NCBI GenBank assembly: GCA_910573755.1
Contig: CAJTBO010000004.1
Coordinates: 124,001 to 188,000, forward strand
DNA length: 64,000 nucleotides
DNA from: Lachnospiraceae bacterium
GTDB lineage: Bacteria > Bacillota > Clostridia > Lachnospirales > Lachnospiraceae
Reading direction: 5' to 3'
Below the pieces are notes generated by a model. That model saw only the letters and a program-made list of their open reading frames with translations, did not search any database and had not been told where the DNA came from. The translations under genes were made by a program, and so were the position numbers. Shown one piece after another: positions 33,051 through 41,893 of the stretch. Every line of letters starts with the position of its first letter. Position 1 is the stretch's first letter.

Positions 33051-33463
33051 GCTGCCATTTTACCCCCTGCTAAATAATATATAAATGAGCATCCATCAAC
33101 CGGACTCATCATGCATATCTTCGATTGCTTAGGATAGAACACACCGTTTTTTCGATAAATATTAGGCGTACATTCATATAACCGTTTAAAAGCTAATGTG
33201 AAAGCCTGCTGTGAATCATAATGCGCTTCATAAGCAATTTCAACAATGGGCTGCTCTGTTTCTACAAGCTTTTGAGCAGCCAAAGTCAACCTACGGCCCT
33301 GTATGTATTTATAAACCGTACATTTTGTTTCTTCAGTAAAAATTCTGGCTATATAGAATTTTGAATAATTTAATACATTTGCTATTTTATCAAGCGACAA
33401 ATCCTCGTTAATGTGCGTTTCTATATAGTCTACTATTTTTTCTACAACTGTATTATTGTTCAT
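33047..33463 (-). CDS. AraC-family regulator, DNA-binding domain plus short tail
   Basis: The first 110 residues are two AraC helix-turn-helix motifs ([20 protein letters not shown] and [20 protein letters not shown]), followed by a 30-residue tail with Cys. It lacks the usual sensor domain, like SoxS/MarA. I chose the ATG at 33463 (AGGAG 8 nt upstream), giving 138 aa; a GTG three codons earlier abuts the ribosome site. Its stop overlaps the clpP start (ATGA), so both are translated together. Confidence 0.88.
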   Translation of the reverse strand: MNNNTVVEKIVDYIETHINEDLSLDKIANVLNYSKFYIARIFTEETKCTVYKYIQGRRLTLAAQKLVETEQPIVEIAYEAHYDSQQAFTLAFKRLYECTPNIYRKNGVFYPKQSKICMMSPVDGCSFIYYLAGGKMAA

Positions 33464-33654
33464 ATATGACACTCCTTTCCCTATTTAATATAACAAAACT
33501 TTTTAAAATTATCTTAATAGAAATTGCCCTGATTAGAAACCGGAAAAGCGACAGAATATAATCCTGCCGCCCAGTTCCTCAAAAATTGCCTTTGTCTGTA
33601 TCACTAACCAAATCAAATTATAATAGAGGTGGATATTTTTTTGAAAAAATCCGT

Positions 33655-33691
33655 CCGCTGTAACATTTCGCGGACATTTGCCTGTTATACT
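33655..33691 (+). promoter_or_regulatory. Promoter with 26-nt box, copy 1 (before the response regulator)
   Basis: A 26-nt sequence beginning CCGCTGTAACATTTC and ending GCGGACATTTG (33655-33680) is followed after 5 nt by TATACT (33686-33691), a good -10. The box occupies the -35 position. The same 26 nt, with the same 5-nt spacing to a -10-like TACAAT, occurs at 35539. It is probably the binding site of the response regulator encoded just downstream. Confidence 0.75.
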
Positions 33692-33719
33692 ATCTGCAAA
33701 AAGCAAAGGAAGTGAGGAT

Positions 33720-34412
33720 ATGAAACAGATTTTAATTGTCGAGGACGACAGTTTTTTGAATAAGATGTTGGCCTATAACCTGACCGCAGACGGGTACGGC
33801 TTGACTTCTGCCCTAAATGCCAGGACCGCAGCCGATGTCCTGCGCCAGCGGGAATTTGATTTAGTGCTGCTGGACATCAACCTGCCGGATGGGAACGGTT
33901 TTGAACTGTGCAAGCTGATAAAGCCCCAGCACCCGGACACCATTGTAATCTTCCTGACCGCCAACGATCAGGAAAGCGACCAGATACGGGGCTATGAGGT
34001 GGGCGCGGTGGACTACATCACAAAGCCCTTTGTGATCGGGGCCTTGCAGCGGAAAATCAAAGCCATGTTCGCCATGCTGGAACACCACAAACCGGCCAGG
34101 GACATTTACGACGACGGGCGGCTGTTTCTGGACTTCTCGGAGCAGGCGGCTTCCCTAAACGGCAAGCCCCTGACCTTATCCCCGATGGAGTACAAAATGC
34201 TGAACCTGTTCCGTAAAAATCCCCGGCAAGTGCTGACCCGTGGGCAGCTTCTGGAAAAGCTGTGGGATATAGACGAGAAGTTTGTGGATGAACACACCCT
34301 GACAACCTCCATCAGCCGGATTCGCAGCAAGATCGAATCCGACTGCGGCGCGCCCTACATCAAGACCGTTTACGGCATGGGCTATCAGTGGACGGGAGGC
34401 GAGGCGAAATGA
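33720..34412 (+). CDS. Response regulator, OmpR/PhoB family (BceR-like)
   Basis: The receiver domain has the acidic pair EDD near residue 8, phosphoacceptor Asp in VLLDINLPDG and Lys in DYITKPF. A C-terminal winged helix (LTLSPMEYKMLNLFRKNPRQ through YIKTVYGMGYQW) follows; 230 aa from the ATG at 33720. The gene overlaps the kinase start in an ATGA junction. Its likely targets are its own promoter, the ABC transporter promoter at 35539, and the partly similar site at 39190, all of which share box sequences. Confidence 0.93.
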   Translation: MKQILIVEDDSFLNKMLAYNLTADGYGLTSALNARTAADVLRQREFDLVLLDINLPDGNGFELCKLIKPQHPDTIVIFLTANDQESDQIRGYEVGAVDYITKPFVIGALQRKIKAMFAMLEHHKPARDIYDDGRLFLDFSEQAASLNGKPLTLSPMEYKMLNLFRKNPRQVLTRGQLLEKLWDIDEKFVDEHTLTTSISRIRSKIESDCGAPYIKTVYGMGYQWTGGEAK

Positions 34413-35440
34413 AGTTTCAAAACCTATCTGTAAAGCGGCTGTTTGGCCGGATAGCAATGGGACTTGTCCTCTCTATGTCCGGGATTACCATAGCCCTGTT
34501 TTTTGTGACAAAACAAACGGCGGCGCTGCTGACCGGCGGGGCGCTGCTGCTGTGCGCCCTTGTGGGGATTTTTGTACTGACGCAGGTGTTTGGAAAGCGG
34601 CTGTCGCAGTTTACCGCTGACCTGTGCCAGACCTTAGACCACATGATCGCCGGGAATGAAGCGCCAAAACGTCCAGAGGACAGCGAAACCCAGCTTGCCA
34701 GAATCGGACACCGGCTGGCAAGGCTTTATCAGATCATGCAGGAGAACCGCCGTCTTGTGGACGAGGAACGGCAGGAGTTACAGGCCCTTGTATCGGATAT
34801 TTCCCATCAGGTGAAAACTCCGGTAAGCAATCTGAAAATGGCGGCGGACACCCTGCTGGAAAAGCCCATGACCGAGGCGGAGCGCACTGACTTTATCTTG
34901 GGAATCCGCAGCCAGACGGATAAGCTGGACTTTCTCTTTCAGGCCCTTGTGAAAACCTCCCGGCTGGAAACGGGCGTGATCCAGTTGGATAAGAAACCGG
35001 GTCGCCTTTTTGATACCGTAGCGCAGGCTATGAGTGGGATTGTGTATGCAGCGGAGAAAAAAGAAATCGCCGTGTCTGTGGACTGCCCGGAGGATTTGGC
35101 CGTTTCCCATGACAGCAAATGGACATCCGAAGCCCTTTTTAACCTGTTGGACAATGCGGTGAAGTACACCCCGGCAGGCGGGAAAATCGCTGTGTCAGTG
35201 GTGCTGTGGGAAATGTATGTGGAGATCAAAGTGGCCGACACCGGCAAGGGCATTTCCGAAAGCAATCAGGCCGCCATCTTCCGGCGCTTCTATCGTGAGG
35301 AAGAAGTACACGAACAACAGGGCGTGGGCATTGGCCTGTATCTGGCCCGCGAGATCATAACGCGGCAGGGCGGCTATATCAGACTGGTTTCGGAGCCGGG
35401 CAGGGGTTCGGAATTTTCCATTATGCTGCCGACAAAATAG
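34409..35440 (+). CDS. Sensor histidine kinase, intramembrane-sensing type
   Basis: Two N-terminal helices (about residues 13-32 and 37-57) are separated by only a few residues, so there is almost no extracellular sensor, as in BceS-type kinases. A HisKA motif (DISHQVKTPVSNL) and an HATPase with N-box (LFNLLDNAVKYTPAGG), G1 (VADTGKGIS) and G2 (GVGIGLYLAREI) follow. The start at 34409 overlaps the regulator stop. BceS-like kinases read the state of the partner ABC permease; the permease at 36298 is the obvious candidate. Confidence 0.93.
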   Translation: MKFQNLSVKRLFGRIAMGLVLSMSGITIALFFVTKQTAALLTGGALLLCALVGIFVLTQVFGKRLSQFTADLCQTLDHMIAGNEAPKRPEDSETQLARIGHRLARLYQIMQENRRLVDEERQELQALVSDISHQVKTPVSNLKMAADTLLEKPMTEAERTDFILGIRSQTDKLDFLFQALVKTSRLETGVIQLDKKPGRLFDTVAQAMSGIVYAAEKKEIAVSVDCPEDLAVSHDSKWTSEALFNLLDNAVKYTPAGGKIAVSVVLWEMYVEIKVADTGKGISESNQAAIFRRFYREEEVHEQQGVGIGLYLAREIITRQGGYIRLVSEPGRGSEFSIMLPTK

Positions 35441-35538
35441 AACGCGGCGGACGGCTATTTCCGGCTGCCCGCCGTAAATTTTTTTGAAATGTCCGGGTGT
35501 TGTAACATTTCACCGTGATTTTCGATGAAATTTTTTGG

Positions 35539-35575
35539 CCGCTGTAACATTTCGCGGACATTTGGGTTTTACAAT
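35539..35575 (+). promoter_or_regulatory. Promoter with 26-nt box, copy 2 (before the ABC transporter)
   Basis: The 26-nt box at 35539-35564 matches 33655-33680 base for base and is followed at the same distance by TACAAT (35570-35575). A diverged relative with GAAATGTCC and TGTAACATTTC lies upstream at about 35487-35515. This points to control of the transporter by the kinase/regulator pair encoded before it. Confidence 0.78.
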
Positions 35576-35617
35576 ACCCTTATCAACAGGCAGAAAGCCT
35601 TGAAAGGAGTTTTGAAT

Positions 35618-36283
35618 ATGAGCATTTTACAGACGATTGACCTGAAAAAGCATTACGGTGCAGAGCCGAACATTACCCGCGCCCTTGACGGCGTGAACTT
35701 CTCCGTAGACGAGGGCGAATTTGTGGCCGTTGTGGGAACCTCCGGCAGCGGCAAGTCTACCCTGCTTCACATGATGGGCGGGCTGGACACTCCCACCAGC
35801 GGAACCGTGATTGTCCGGGGCGAAGAACTGGCAAAGAAGAACGACGAACAGCTCACCATCTTCCGCCGCCGCAACATCGGTTTTATCTTCCAGAACTATA
35901 ACCTTGTTCCCATCCTGAATGTGTATGAGAACATCGTCCTGCCGGTGGAGCTGGACGGGGACACGGTGGATCAAACGTTTTTGGACGAGATCGTTCACCT
36001 GCTGGGGCTGGAAGATAAATTGAAAAATATGCCGAACAATCTTTCCGGCGGCCAGCAGCAGCGTGTGGCGATTGCCCGCGCCCTGATTACCAAACCGGCT
36101 ATCGTGCTGGCCGACGAGCCGACCGGCAACCTTGACAGCAAGACCAGCGCCGAGGTGCTGGGGCTTATCAAACGCACCAGCGCGGAGTTCCGGCAAACTG
36201 TCGTGATGATTACCCACAACAATGACATTGCCCGCCTTGCAGATCGGATTGTCCGCATTGAGGATGGCAGGATTGTGGAATAA
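35618..36283 (+). CDS. ABC transporter ATP-binding protein, BceA type
   Basis: This 221-aa ATPase has Walker A GTSGSGKST near residue 38, signature LSGGQQQR near 141 and Walker B IVLADEPTGNLD near 162. It is of the MacB/LolD/BceA group. I chose the ATG at 35618 with AAAGGAG upstream; a longer frame would cover the promoter box. It precedes the permease by 14 bp and works with it as a peptide-resistance or peptide-release exporter. Confidence 0.94.
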   Translation: MSILQTIDLKKHYGAEPNITRALDGVNFSVDEGEFVAVVGTSGSGKSTLLHMMGGLDTPTSGTVIVRGEELAKKNDEQLTIFRRRNIGFIFQNYNLVPILNVYENIVLPVELDGDTVDQTFLDEIVHLLGLEDKLKNMPNNLSGGQQQRVAIARALITKPAIVLADEPTGNLDSKTSAEVLGLIKRTSAEFRQTVVMITHNNDIARLADRIVRIEDGRIVE

Positions 36284-36297
36284 GGAGGTGGCAGGCT

Positions 36298-38670
36298 ATG
36301 ACATGGCCTTTTGAAAATGATACCAGCGCCATTACAAAGAAACTGGCAAAGAAAAGTTTACAAAGCGAGAAGCGCCGGAATCTGATGGTGGTGATCGCCG
36401 TTGCGCTGGCGGCGTTTCTGATCTGCTTTACGGGAATTGTGTCTAATTCTCTGGCACAAATGCAGCGCAATCAGGTTGTCGATACTTATGAGGCGGTCTG
36501 GCTGGGCGTGGAGGAAAACGACATTGAAAACCTGAAAGGAGTGCCGGCGTTTGAGCGTGTAGGCGGCTACTATGTGCTCGGTGAGGAGCTTTCGGAACAG
36601 GGCTATCATGCGTCCTATGTGTATTGTGATGCGCAAATGATGGAGATTACCAAGGCACAGATGGAGTTATTAGAGGGCCGGGTTCCCGAAAAAGCAAATG
36701 AAGTTGTCGTTAGCGAATACTTTCTTTCCACCTATGGAAACAATGCCAGGATCGGGGACATTGTGACCTTAGATACAGAAAGCTTTCATGGTGATTATAT
36801 TGTTAGCGGCATTATGGACAGCATAAATGAAAAAGAAGCGAATGCCTGTGCCATCATTCTTTCCAAAGCTGCCCTGACAGAATGGAATGGGTTTGACCCG
36901 GCTGGGTATCGTGCCTATGTCCATTTCAAAAACAGCGAGCAGTTGAGCGAAGAACTGATGACCTCTTATTGCAGGGAGATTGCGGAGGAATATCAGCTTC
37001 CTATGCCTAAAATGAACGGCAAGTATTTTGTCTATGCTTCTAAATCCTTTGATTTTGCACTGATGGCTGGCGTGACTGCCATTGCCCTGATCGGCGGCTA
37101 CATTGTGATCCAGAGTATCTTCCGTATCTCCATCAATGACAAAATCCAGAGCTACGGACAGCTTCGGACAATTGGCGCGACGCCAAAACAAATCAAGCGG
37201 ATTGTAAAGCGGGAGGGACGCAAACTCGGCAGTATCGGAATTTTGATTGGCACAGTGCTGGGCGTATGCGGCGGTTTTCTCCTGTTTTCCAAGGGATTTA
37301 ACACTGTTTCCTATGTGGCAACGGTTATTTTGACGCTCATAAGCAGTTGGATTATGGTATCTGTTTCCATCCATAGGCCGGTAAAAATTGCGGCAGGGAT
37401 TTCCCCGATTGAAGCCGTCCGTTTCACCTCGGTACAAAAGAACATCCGCAGCCGGAAAAAGAACATCAAGCTCAATCCTGTTTCAATGGGAATTGCGAAT
37501 TTTAAGCGTGACCCAAAAAAGACAATCAGTATTATTGCGTCATTAAGCTTAGGCGGAATTATCCTGCTTGTGGTATCCTCCATTGTTTTGCTGCGTTCCC
37601 CAGAGGCGCTTGCAAGACAATATTTCCCGGATGGTGACTATAAAATTTATTTGGATTCTAAGTTGACGGAACAAGAAGTTATGGCAGCAGGAAATCCACT
37701 AAATGAAGAACTAAAGCGGGAAATTTTGTCCATTGATGGTGTAACCGATGTGATTGCAAAAAGGCAAAGCCTTCATGTAAATTATCGTGCCAACGGAATT
37801 GAGGGTGCTGGTATGTGTGATATACTGACTGAACAAAACTATTCTGCGGTTGAAGCTGCATTAATAGATGGAACTATGCCACCGGATGCGCGCAGCATCA
37901 TAATTGATTCGTATACAAGTAACAATAATAATATAGGAGCAGGCGCAACAGTTGAACTTATCTCCGGAAAATCAACCCTTCCTGTTACGATATCCGGAGT
38001 GTTTGACAGCAAGAGCATACCAACCAATGGACATGGAGCACTCCACCTTGATGGTCCGCTTGAATATGCACCGGAAGCATTATTCCATGAATTGCATCCG
38101 GAAATAACCTCGTTTGATTATTCATGGAGCATTGTAAGCGATCCGAAAAAAGCGGACCATGTAGAGTCTGAATTGAAAAATATTGTAGCCAGCCATAGTA
38201 ATATTGCCTTAGACGAAATCAATACAGCGATTGAATATGAAAAAATGTCAAATTCTCTTGCGTTTGGCAGTATGGAGGTACTTTCATGGATGGTGTTCCT
38301 CTTTGGCGTTATCAACCTTATCAATACGACACTCTCTAACCAGATAGCCCGAAAGCGGGAAAACAGTATTCTGCGCTCCATTGGCCTGACACAAAAACAG
38401 CTGTGTAAAATGAACATCTGCGAGGGATTGTGCTATGCGCTCTTTGCAACATTGGCGACGCTGATCGTTGGGCTTCCCGCTTCCATCTTTGCTTGCAGAA
38501 AAATGAGCATAGATACTTTTGCCGGAAAGGTAGTGCCTTACAAATTCCCTGTTTTGGAAATGGGTCTGTTCATTCTGGTATTGTTCGGAATGGAGCTGAT
38601 CTTGTCTGTCTGGACAATCCGCAGACAGAAAAAACAATCCCTGATTGAACAAATGCGGGCTATGGAATAA
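36298..38670 (+). CDS. ABC transporter permease with two FtsX domains
   Basis: This 790-aa permease has a first helix near residues 28-48, an external domain, a first FtsX block near 250-370, a second external domain of about 190 residues, and a final FtsX block from about 660. The arrangement matches SalY/YtrF-like permeases that partner BceA-type ATPases. AAGGAGGTG precedes the ATG. Base composition is uneven: the region from about 37620 to 38240, encoding the second external domain, is visibly more A/T-rich than the ATPase and the first part of the gene, which suggests a mosaic origin. Confidence 0.9.
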   Translation: MTWPFENDTSAITKKLAKKSLQSEKRRNLMVVIAVALAAFLICFTGIVSNSLAQMQRNQVVDTYEAVWLGVEENDIENLKGVPAFERVGGYYVLGEELSEQGYHASYVYCDAQMMEITKAQMELLEGRVPEKANEVVVSEYFLSTYGNNARIGDIVTLDTESFHGDYIVSGIMDSINEKEANACAIILSKAALTEWNGFDPAGYRAYVHFKNSEQLSEELMTSYCREIAEEYQLPMPKMNGKYFVYASKSFDFALMAGVTAIALIGGYIVIQSIFRISINDKIQSYGQLRTIGATPKQIKRIVKREGRKLGSIGILIGTVLGVCGGFLLFSKGFNTVSYVATVILTLISSWIMVSVSIHRPVKIAAGISPIEAVRFTSVQKNIRSRKKNIKLNPVSMGIANFKRDPKKTISIIASLSLGGIILLVVSSIVLLRSPEALARQYFPDGDYKIYLDSKLTEQEVMAAGNPLNEELKREILSIDGVTDVIAKRQSLHVNYRANGIEGAGMCDILTEQNYSAVEAALIDGTMPPDARSIIIDSYTSNNNNIGAGATVELISGKSTLPVTISGVFDSKSIPTNGHGALHLDGPLEYAPEALFHELHPEITSFDYSWSIVSDPKKADHVESELKNIVASHSNIALDEINTAIEYEKMSNSLAFGSMEVLSWMVFLFGVINLINTTLSNQIARKRENSILRSIGLTQKQLCKMNICEGLCYALFATLATLIVGLPASIFACRKMSIDTFAGKVVPYKFPVLEMGLFILVLFGMELILSVWTIRRQKKQSLIEQMRAME

Positions 38671-38696
38671 GCGTATAAAATTTGGAGGACTTATCT

Positions 38697-39182
38697 ATGG
38701 ATAACGATAAAAGAAAATTAACAGAAAAAGAATTGAAACGTAAAAATGACTTTGAAAAAATAAGCTCTGAAATGCAACAAAAAGGATATAAAATAAAAAA
38801 TGTGGTTATCAATACACAAAAAGCAAAGTATTTAGCTCTTTTAGTCATGTTACCGTTTATGGCTTTAACATTTTGGCTCTACAATAATGTAAATAGTTTT
38901 AATTTAGATGGTATTTCCTGGGGATATGCTGTGGCGTTGCCTTTGCTTATTTTATGCCTGATTATCGTGCATGAGCTGATACATGGAATTACCTGGGGGA
39001 TTTTTGCAAAAAATCATTTTCATGCGATTGATTTCGGAATCGTTTGGAGTACTTTATCTCCATATTGCACTTGCTTCGAACCGTTGAAAAAGTGGCAATA
39101 TCTGTTAGGAACTGCTATGCCTACATTGGTTTTAGGAGGTGGAGGTGCAGTGGCTGCGCCACTGATTTTTGCTATCCCTTGA
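38697..39182 (+). CDS. DUF3267-like membrane metalloprotease, probably truncated
   Basis: Two helices flank a HELIHG zinc motif (IIVHELIHGITWGIF) near residue 93, typical of DUF3267 proteins. The chosen ATG at 38697 has GGAGG 8 nt upstream and gives 161 aa. The protein ends soon after LGTAMPTLVLGGGGAVAAPL, where relatives usually have another helix and tail, so the 3' end may have been lost. It is 26 bp behind the permease and is likely co-transcribed. Its substrate is unknown. Confidence 0.72.
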   Translation: MDNDKRKLTEKELKRKNDFEKISSEMQQKGYKIKNVVINTQKAKYLALLVMLPFMALTFWLYNNVNSFNLDGISWGYAVALPLLILCLIIVHELIHGITWGIFAKNHFHAIDFGIVWSTLSPYCTCFEPLKKWQYLLGTAMPTLVLGGGGAVAAPLIFAIP

Positions 39183-39189
39183 CAAAATA

Positions 39190-39290
39190 TTTTGAAATGT
39201 CCGAGCTTTGTAACAATTCAGCCTGTTTTTCTGTCGAAATCAAAGGCACCTCGGACATTTGTGTAACATTTGTAGTTTATGCTTGTAGTA
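39190..39290 (+). promoter_or_regulatory. Diverged promoter box, copy 3 (before the chimeric regulator)
   Basis: This stretch contains TTTTGAAATGTCCG and TTTGTAACAATTCA at about 39190-39220, then TCGGACATTTG and TGTAACATTTG at about 39253-39274. These are the same half-motifs as in the boxes at 33655 and 35487-35564, in a different order. It probably once placed the next gene under the same response regulator. Confidence 0.6.
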
Positions 39291-39314
39291 AATCAATGTT
39301 GGGGGTGAGGACAT

Positions 39315-40352
39315 ATGAAAAAAATACTGCTGATCGATGACAGCGACACCTATATATGATGCCTGCAAAAATATTTACAACGGCAAGGCTACCCGGTAGA
39401 AACGGCTTCCACACTGAAAGAAGCTCGGGCAGCCATCCAAGAGGAAATGCCTCTGGTAATCTGCTGTGATCTCGACCTGCCGGACGGTTCCGGCATGGAC
39501 TTTCTGGACGAGGTGCGGGCCACAGACAAGGAGCTGCCTTTTATTCTGGTGTCCTGCCATGATAAAGAGGACTACGAACAGGAGGCCAAGCAACGGGGCG
39601 CGACGCTGTGTATGGACAAAATGAAAGGGATGCTGCTACAGGATATGCTGGTGGAATACGCCTACCGGCAGCTATCCGGTGAAAAGGCCCCGACTTTTCA
39701 TACGCTGCTCTTTGTCCATCCTCTGGTTGCCGCCCGCGAAACACAGCGCCGGAAAAACGGAACTGTCAAGCACTATACTTCTTATTTTTGCTCCCGGTTT
39801 GCCACTACCGGACACAGCATCTGCTCCTGGCACCGGATTTTTGAGATCAGCCTGAAAAACCTGGTGCTGAGTGAAATCCGGGCGCATGGCAAAGCGGTTG
39901 CAGCCGATGAAGCCGCTGTACTGGATAAGCTGAAACAGCACATCCAATCCGCAAGCGCCGCGCAACAAGAGGACTGCCGACAGGAAATCAGCCGTTTGCG
40001 GCGGCGTTTGGAGGAGTTGGAACAGATCACCGCAAAACTTTATGAAGATAAGGTAAGCGGGGCAATCAGCGGCGATTCCTTCTCGGTTCTGATTCAAAAG
40101 AACGAGCAGGAACGCATCCAGAAATCGGAACGCCTGGACAGCCTGTTAGCCGGGGAACGGAAAGCCCAGCAGGACATCGCCAATATCCACCAGTGGGCCG
40201 GAACCATACGGCAGTATCTGGACTTGCAGGAACTGAACCGGGAAATCATTGAGGAACTGATTGACCGCATTGAAGTTGAAGAACGAACCGTCATAGACGG
40301 TCAAAGACACCAGGACATTAAAATTTACTACCGCTTTGTTGGGCTGGTGTGA
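39315..40352 (+). pseudogene. Response-regulator receiver fused to a serine-recombinase tail, with in-frame TGA
   Basis: From the ATG at 39315 the frame reads MKKILLIDDSDTYI and then TGA at 39357-39359. Beyond it the same frame continues without a stop to 40352. The first part is a receiver domain (phosphoacceptor Asp in CCDLDLPDGSG, Ser in LVSCHD, Lys in CMDKMKG). From about HTLLFVHPLVAARETQRRKN on it is the zinc-ribbon and coiled-coil tail of a large serine recombinase (IFEISLKNLVLSEIRAH, later EQITAKLYEDKVSGAISGDS). The junction is in frame. Translation of an intact protein would need readthrough; an internal ATG at 39447 would lose the acidic pair. It lacks both a DNA-binding output domain and the recombinase active site. 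Confidence 0.8.
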
Positions 40353-40595
40353 TCGGGCAAAAAAAGCGCCTGACCGCATCAGCAGCCAGACGGAAACATT
40401 CTGTAACAGCAGCGATATTTGATTGTTGCACACTGATTTGTCGAATTGGAGAGAAATTAGCAGTTTACCCCTCCCAAATGCCTCGTGTTCTTTTTCACGT
40501 TTTGAAAGGGAAAATCCTGCTATTCACAGGACTTTCGGAAGCAGATCTGCTTTGTCATATCGCTTCCCCTGATTAGAATGGGCGTCCAGCAGTCA

Positions 40596-41135
40596 TTATT
40601 CGATATTCAATTCCATACTTCCTGTAAAATCTTCACATTCAATACCAATATAGTTATTGCCACTTGACAATGTAATTGTTTCCTTATAAGTTCCGTCCGT
40701 TTCAATCAAGCTAACTGGGTTTTCGCTTCCTGAAATCCAAAATACTTTGGCAGTACCACTGTCAACTTTTAGGACGCACTCTACAGTTAATTCATTTCCC
40801 CGCTCTCTTTCAACATCAACACCGCCAAACAGATATTCCGTTTTTGAAAAGTCCTCATATTCGGCTGAATAAGTTCCAACGTAATTATCAATCCCTGTAG
40901 TACGTTCCCCCTGCAAAGAAGATTCAGAAGTTAAAACAGTGTTTCCGCCAATTTCATTTAGCGCATCCATGATGTCTAAAGCAGTATTTTTTGGAGTGTC
41001 GCCTACGGTATCAGAAGCCACATCAAGTATCTTTTCCGTCCCGTCTGATAGTGCCTGATAAATGCTGTTGCAGCCGGAAAGCGATAAAGCACCCATACAT
41101 ATTAAAATGATACAAAGTATTCTTTTTCCTGTCAT
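40596..41135 (-). CDS. Putative lipoprotein of the immunity-type ABC module
   Basis: A signal peptide ends at the lipobox LSGC near residue 22, followed by about 155 residues with beta-strand character toward the end (ELTVECVLKVDSGTAKVFWI). No named domain is seen. The start overlaps the upstream permease gene by 4 nt, so it belongs to the transporter operon. Lantibiotic immunity systems often pair an ABC exporter with a lipoprotein that binds the peptide at the membrane; that role is a plausible inference here. Confidence 0.72.
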   Translation of the reverse strand: MTGKRILCIILICMGALSLSGCNSIYQALSDGTEKILDVASDTVGDTPKNTALDIMDALNEIGGNTVLTSESSLQGERTTGIDNYVGTYSAEYEDFSKTEYLFGGVDVERERGNELTVECVLKVDSGTAKVFWISGSENPVSLIETDGTYKETITLSSGNNYIGIECEDFTGSMELNIE

Positions 41136-41890
41136 TGAATATCTCCTTTGCCTTTTATTTTTTGCGTTTTGCTCCTGTCATATGCCAGAAGCAGCATAAC
41201 CGCAGTTATAACAAGCATAATCAGAAGTACAACAACGCACCGGAAAATATTATATGTGCCGGTTTCCATGCCATTTTGATAATTGATGAAACCAAGTCCT
41301 ATCGTAACCGGGTAAAGACAGGACAAACCATGACCGGAAGCAAAAGTCCCTATAAAACCATAAAAAAATGCAAAAGCTACGCCCGTCATAAATGCTCCTG
41401 CCTTTTGCCCTGTAAATACAATAATAGGAAGCACCGATATAAATACAAAGCAATTCATTCCAACCATTTGGACAAGCGATCTCATTATGCTGCCAAGAGC
41501 AATTCCCTCATATCTGCAAAAAAGCGAAATGAGAGCAGTAAATAAAAGTTCCACTATCGCCAGAAAGACAGAAATCATTCCGCAGACAAATACTTTACCC
41601 AAAAGCAGGCTTCGGAAAGATACCGGGATTGCCATTATATTTTTAAGCGTATCGTCTGTTCTTTCACGTTCAATCATATAACCCGCAATCAGTACGATTG
41701 TCGCCGGAAAGATCAGCGAAAAGCTGTTCCATATTACATCATCTGAAAAACTGGAAAATGTCGGCGTTCCCGGCGTACCAATCTCCATAAAACAGGTTAG
41801 TAAAACAACAGACAGCATAGTTGCAATTCCAATCCAGATAACAGAGTAACGTTTTAATTTCCAGAGTTCTGTTTTTATGAGCCTTGCCAT
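41132..41890 (-). CDS. ABC-2 permease, lantibiotic-immunity type (SpaG/MutG-like)
   Basis: This 252-aa membrane protein has about six helices and the ABC-2 pattern of a cytosolic LIKTELWKLKRYSV start and a short ERERTDDTLKNIMAIPVS coupling segment. The same segment, with the MAIPVS core, occurs in the next permease, showing the two are paralogues forming a heterodimer. It overlaps the lipoprotein gene by 4 nt and follows the other permease by 3 bp. Confidence 0.88.
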   Translation of the reverse strand: MARLIKTELWKLKRYSVIWIGIATMLSVVLLTCFMEIGTPGTPTFSSFSDDVIWNSFSLIFPATIVLIAGYMIERERTDDTLKNIMAIPVSFRSLLLGKVFVCGMISVFLAIVELLFTALISLFCRYEGIALGSIMRSLVQMVGMNCFVFISVLPIIVFTGQKAGAFMTGVAFAFFYGFIGTFASGHGLSCLYPVTIGLGFINYQNGMETGTYNIFRCVVVLLIMLVITAVMLLLAYDRSKTQKIKGKGDIQ

Positions 41891-41893
41891 TTC

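Noticed and set aside
36769-37437. A 222-aa minus-strand frame
   Set aside because: It is antisense to a clearly real permease gene.
39357-39359. Selenocysteine insertion at the TGA of the chimeric regulator
   Set aside because: The position is not a catalytic Cys in receiver domains, and TGA is one transition away from CGA. A nonsense mutation is simpler; the short GCCT/AGGC dyad downstream is not a convincing SECIS element.
40353-40595. A 75-aa frame at 40349-40576
   Set aside because: It overlaps the chimeric gene stop, has no ribosome site and no family features. The gap shows nothing I can name.
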